A stretch of DNA of 64,000 bases, taken from assembly GCA_026393675.1 (NCBI GenBank), contig JAPKZQ010000014.1:1-64000 (forward strand). The letters are read 5' to 3'. Below, in pieces: positions 61,234-64,000 of this stretch; positions within the stretch are counted from its first letter, which is position 1; each line of letters opens with the position of its first letter. The translations under genes were made by a program, and so were the position numbers. The DNA is from Acidobacteriota bacterium (GTDB lineage: Bacteria; Acidobacteriota; Vicinamibacteria; Vicinamibacterales; JAKQTR01). The notes below the pieces were generated by a model. It was not told the origin of the DNA. It did not search any database and was given only the letters and a program-made list of their open reading frames with translations.

Positions 61234-61306
61234 GAGATGGTTTCAAAGCCTGCGTAAGTGGCCCGTTCTGCGGCCGCGAGAACGGGTTGTGAAACCGGTT
61301 CTCTGG
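61234..61306 (+). repeat. Interspersed stem-loop repeat family B, copy 3
   Basis: Compact copy. Outer stem GGTTTCA (61239-61245) with TGAAACC (61290-61296); inner perfect 8-bp stem CCCGTTCT (61262-61269) with AGAACGGG (61279-61286) around GCGGCCGCG. Lies between the S9 peptidase and rubrerythrin genes. Confidence 0.8.
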
Positions 61307-61316
61307 ACGCGCGAGA

Positions 61317-61814
61317 CTAGATTTCGACAAACCGGGATTTCTTCGCGCCACAGATCGGGCATTCGTCCGGCGGTGTCCCGAGTTCGATGTAGCCGCAGAT
61401 CGGACACAGATAGAAGTGCGTCTCGGCCAGATCCCGGCCCTGCAGGACCGCATCGAGCGCCGCCTGGTACAGCCTGGCGTGGACGGCTTCGGCTTCGACG
61501 GCATAGCCGAACATGCGCTTCGCCTTGTGCCCTTCGGCTTCGGCGGTCGCCAGCATCGGCGGGTACATCTCGGTGAACTCATATGTCTCGCCGCTGATGG
61601 CGGCCTTCAGGTTCTCCGCGGTGGACTGGATCGCGTCGAGCGCACGCAGGTGCCCTTCGGCGTGAATCCGTTCCGCCTCGGCCGTGGTCCGGAACAAGCG
61701 AGCGATGCTCGGAAGTCCCTCCTGCTCCGCTTTCGCGGCAAATGCCCGGTATTTCTGGTTCGCCTGACTTTCCCCGGCAAATGCGTCTTTCAGATTGTCA
61801 ATGCTTGTCGGCAT
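61317..61814 (-). CDS. Rubrerythrin
   Basis: A 165-residue peroxide-reducing di-iron protein. The ferritin-like part has ExxH/Y ligands in AFAGESQANQKYRAFAAKAEQEG, AEAERIHAEGHL, YEFTEMYPPML and AVEAEAVHARLY; the C-terminal rubredoxin domain has CPICGYIELGTPPDECPICGA. Length and order are standard. With the nearby peroxiredoxin it suggests oxidative-stress defence. The start codon is followed upstream by AATTGCC..; a purine-rich GGGAGGGC is at the expected place. Confidence 0.95.
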   Translation of the reverse strand: MPTSIDNLKDAFAGESQANQKYRAFAAKAEQEGLPSIARLFRTTAEAERIHAEGHLRALDAIQSTAENLKAAISGETYEFTEMYPPMLATAEAEGHKAKRMFGYAVEAEAVHARLYQAALDAVLQGRDLAETHFYLCPICGYIELGTPPDECPICGAKKSRFVEI

Positions 61815-62056
61815 GAATTGCCCTCCCGGTTGTCGATGGAGAATGCCACAGCGAGCGGTCGGTTGACTGCTCAGGGTCGCATCCTGTCGAGCTGCGGCCG
61901 GTGGGCGTTCTCACCAGCCTGGCCGGGGGGCCAGCACGGGCCGTATTGTAGACGTGACCGAGCCAAAAAGCATGTGCTATGGTCGTACAGTCTCCGCGAG
62001 GAGAGGTTCGCAGCCAGCGACATCTTCCGGAGCCATCCGTAGACAGGAGTGCTCTC

Positions 62057-62719
62057 ATGCGACATTGGTTGGCGCTCACCACGTTGGTGCTGGCCCTTCT
62101 TGCTGGCCCGGCCTGCAAGAGCAAGCAGACGCTGCCGCCCGTCGCTCCATCTACTCAAGCGGCGGCCATACAACTGGGATTCGCGGCGGGTAGTATGGTC
62201 GCCCAGGGGTCGCAGCCGATGGAGCTTCGCAAGGAGTCCGCGCTGGGCTTCGCCCGCAGCGAAGCCGATCTGCTCACCTTCATGGGCCGGCTGCAGCTCT
62301 CGGAGACTGATGCGGCCGCCGTCGCGTCCGGCATGCTCGATGGCTTTGCCGATCCGAATCCTGCGCGGGGGTCTCAACTCATCTCCGATGCGATGAACCA
62401 GGTGATGGCTCGGCTCGAGGTGAGTCCGTATCCGGAGTTGCTGTGGGCATTCAGAGTGGGATACACGGTCGGCCACATGGCCGAGACCGTCAACGTGCTG
62501 ACCAGGGGCACACCTCAACCAGAGCACGTCCAGGCTTTCGCGGTCCTGACAGCCAAGGACCGGGAGACACTGCAGGCGGACCTCGACCAGTCGGGCTTGC
62601 CGGCCGAGCTTTATGACCCCATCCAGGCCACCAACATTGAAATACGGTCCGTGTCAGACCTGCTTGCGATCACGCGGGCCTGCCGGAAAGTCAAAGGCAT
62701 GGTGGCCCAGTTGCAGTGA
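62057..62719 (+). CDS. Small exported protein of unknown function
   Basis: A 220-residue protein with an N-terminal signal (MRHWLALTTLVLALLAGPACKSKQ); the Cys after GPA may be lipidated, though the box is not canonical. The mature part is helical and Ala-rich (FARSEADLLTFMGRLQLSETDAAAVASGML.., LLWAFRVGYTVGHMAETVNVL). No recognised domain. CAGGAG lies 5-10 nt before the ATG. Solitary gene with a 242-bp upstream gap in which I see nothing distinct. Confidence 0.75.
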   Translation: MRHWLALTTLVLALLAGPACKSKQTLPPVAPSTQAAAIQLGFAAGSMVAQGSQPMELRKESALGFARSEADLLTFMGRLQLSETDAAAVASGMLDGFADPNPARGSQLISDAMNQVMARLEVSPYPELLWAFRVGYTVGHMAETVNVLTRGTPQPEHVQAFAVLTAKDRETLQADLDQSGLPAELYDPIQATNIEIRSVSDLLAITRACRKVKGMVAQLQ

Positions 62720-62737
62720 GAATTGGGGCCTGGCCCC

Positions 62738-63508
62738 TCATGGTTCGCCTGCGAAGACCAGGCTGCAGCAGGTCACCGCGCCCTCGGCCTTTTGCAGCTC
62801 CGACACGTCGACAGGCACGACAGTGATTCGGTGTGCTTCGAGACGGGTCCGTGTGCGAGGGAATGACGATGGGTAGATCAGGCGGCCGCCGACAAGCAGA
62901 CCGTTGGCGGCGTACGGTTCGTCTGGATCGACGTCAATCACCGTGAACTGGCCAAATAGCGACGGGTCGACCCACTGCGGATTGGCGAGCAGCGTCCGAT
63001 CCGCAACCTGCGTCACGGCCGACTTCAGGTGCAGGCACCCGGTGACCGGCACGGCCGTAACCGTATAGCCGTAAGGCCAGACGACCGCGCGTAACTGCAT
63101 GATGCCCGACTGATTGCTGCGGCCCGAAAGGCCAATAAACAGCCGGTTGTCCAGGCGCAGCACGTCGCCGCCCTCCAATGTCCCCGGGGCTTCCACAAAC
63201 CAGATTCGCCGGTAGGCGGCGAGCGCTTCGGCGACAGACATCGTCTCGGATCGTCGCGACTGGACGCCCGGCCTGGTGACAATCGCAATCTCGTCGAGCA
63301 CGATGGCGGCGTCTTCCACGAAGACCGAATCCGGCAGGGCGGCCTGCGGCGGGAGCGACACCACGTGGCAGCCCAGCGCCGCCAGCGCCTGCTCGTACGC
63401 GAGATGCTGCGTGCGTGCGCGGTCCACGTCAATGCGAACGCGCGGCAAGTGCGTGAGCTCACACTCGCCGATCGCGGCGCAGACCTGCCTGGTGATCGCG
63501 ACGGGCAT
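62738..63508 (-). CDS. Dimethylarginine dimethylaminohydrolase/arginine deiminase-like enzyme
   Basis: A 256-residue pentein-fold guanidino-hydrolase. The acidic pair DSVFVEDAAIV, TLEGGDVLRLDNRLFIGLSGRSN, the catalytic His in VTGCLHLKSAVT and a C-terminal cysteine in AVTCCSLVF match the DDAH family, which hydrolyses methylated arginines to citrulline. It could act on another guanidino compound. Convergent with neither neighbour; five bases upstream lies the acs stop. Confidence 0.88.
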   Translation of the reverse strand: MPVAITRQVCAAIGECELTHLPRVRIDVDRARTQHLAYEQALAALGCHVVSLPPQAALPDSVFVEDAAIVLDEIAIVTRPGVQSRRSETMSVAEALAAYRRIWFVEAPGTLEGGDVLRLDNRLFIGLSGRSNQSGIMQLRAVVWPYGYTVTAVPVTGCLHLKSAVTQVADRTLLANPQWVDPSLFGQFTVIDVDPDEPYAANGLLVGGRLIYPSSFPRTRTRLEAHRITVVPVDVSELQKAEGAVTCCSLVFAGEP

Positions 63509-63512
63509 GGCG

Positions 63513-64000
63513 CTACGCGTGTGCCTTCTTGTGCTCGTCGATGAGCCGCTGGACCACGTCCGGTTCGGCCAGCGTCGAGGTATCGCCCAGGCCCTCGTAC
63601 TCCGACGAGGCGATCTTCCGGAGGATGCGGCGCATGATCTTGCCGCTCCGCGTCTTGGGCAGGCCCGAGGCGATGTGGATGACGTCGGGTGCGGCAAACG
63701 CGCCGATCGCGTTGCGCACCTGCTGCTTCAGCGCGCCGACCAGTTGCTCCGGGTCGCCGTTCTGATACCCGCTGTTGAGCAGCACGTAGCAGTAGATGCC
63801 CGTGCCCTTGATGTCGTGCGGATAGCCGACGACCGCTGCTTCCGCCACCGCTTCGTGCGCCACCAGCGCGCTCTCGATTTCGGCCGTGCCAATCCGATGG
63901 CCGGAGACATTCAGCACGTCATCGATACGGCCGGTGATCCAGTAGTAGCCATCTTCGTCCCGCTTCACGCCGTCACCCGTAAAGTAGTACCCGGGGTATG
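63513..64000 (-). CDS. acsA: Acetyl-CoA synthetase, C-terminal part (5' end outside window)
   Basis: The last ~160 residues of an AMP-forming acyl-CoA synthetase, cut by the window edge. [33 protein letters not shown] (hinge and A8), and the acetylation-site lysine in [19 protein letters not shown] (A10) are clear. ACS activates acetate. The final codons overlap nothing; the DDAH-like gene follows 4 bp later and may be cotranscribed. Confidence 0.93.
   Translation of the reverse strand, partial: YPGYYFTGDGVKRDEDGYYWITGRIDDVLNVSGHRIGTAEIESALVAHEAVAEAAVVGYPHDIKGTGIYCYVLLNSGYQNGDPEQLVGALKQQVRNAIGAFAAPDVIHIASGLPKTRSGKIMRRILRKIASSEYEGLGDTSTLAEPDVVQRLIDEHKKAHA

Overview
The window is GC-rich, densely coded bacterial chromosome. 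The gene content suggests Acidobacteriota, probably a Vicinamibacteria-like lineage: an ECF sigma factor with a TolB/TPR kinase-like protein, a BlaI/M56 pair with a TonB tail, several secreted S9, M14 and amidohydrolase enzymes, an AOR-family tungsten enzyme, and many short palindromic intergenic repeats. This placement is inferred from gene content; the window holds no rRNA or other marker that would settle it. I saw no tRNA, rRNA, CRISPR array, transposase or phage gene.

Layout. 0.3-8.5 kb: PLP threonine dehydratase; ECF sigma factor followed by a membrane pseudokinase with TPRs; an lpd - E2 - lipB operon (2-oxo acid dehydrogenase components and lipoylation). 8.9-15.5 kb: the most unusual locus. 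A sigma-54 response regulator is followed, after a promoter region with inverted repeats, by radical SAM/SPASM enzyme - 29-residue peptide - family 5 solute-binding protein - sensor histidine kinase; the start codons of the peptide and of the kinase overlap the preceding stop codons. It looks like a RiPP peptide locus with its own sensing circuit. 15.6-24.3 kb: HU-like protein, queF, Smr protein, hemerythrin, an exported protein, M56-TonB/BlaI, secreted cyclophilin and S9 peptidase. 24.5-30.6 kb: a two-gene SNF2 helicase plus adenine methyltransferase module, a probable DISARM-like or restriction-type defence unit. 30.9-37.0 kb: bacterioferritin, TauE/SafE exporter with DUF1634 partner, amidohydrolase, ketopantoate reductase, HAD phosphatase, AstE/AspA-type deacylase.

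37.1-49 kb is a complete phosphate locus: phoB-phoR converge on pstS-pstC-pstA-pstB-phoU, followed by two tandem phosphate-porin-like genes. Direct repeats of GTTA-type heptamers with an 11-bp period lie 84-91 bp upstream of pstS and of both porin start codons and are good Pho-box candidates. 49-64 kb: M14 carboxypeptidase, glutamine synthetase family enzyme, methyltransferase, AOR-family oxidoreductase with a MoaD/ThiS-like carrier, a NarL-type two-component pair, an unassigned 46-codon gene, peroxiredoxin, a second S9 peptidase, rubrerythrin, a small exported protein, a DDAH-like enzyme and the 3' part of acetyl-CoA synthetase, cut by the window edge.

Intergenic spaces carry several interspersed repeat families: a ~130-200 bp element in three copies, a stem-loop element in three copies whose outer stem covaries, a 112-bp tandem duplication, and TAGGGG palindromes that sometimes supply the stop codons of flanking genes. 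Several genes have a TANNNT box only 6-8 nt before the start codon, suggesting leaderless transcription.
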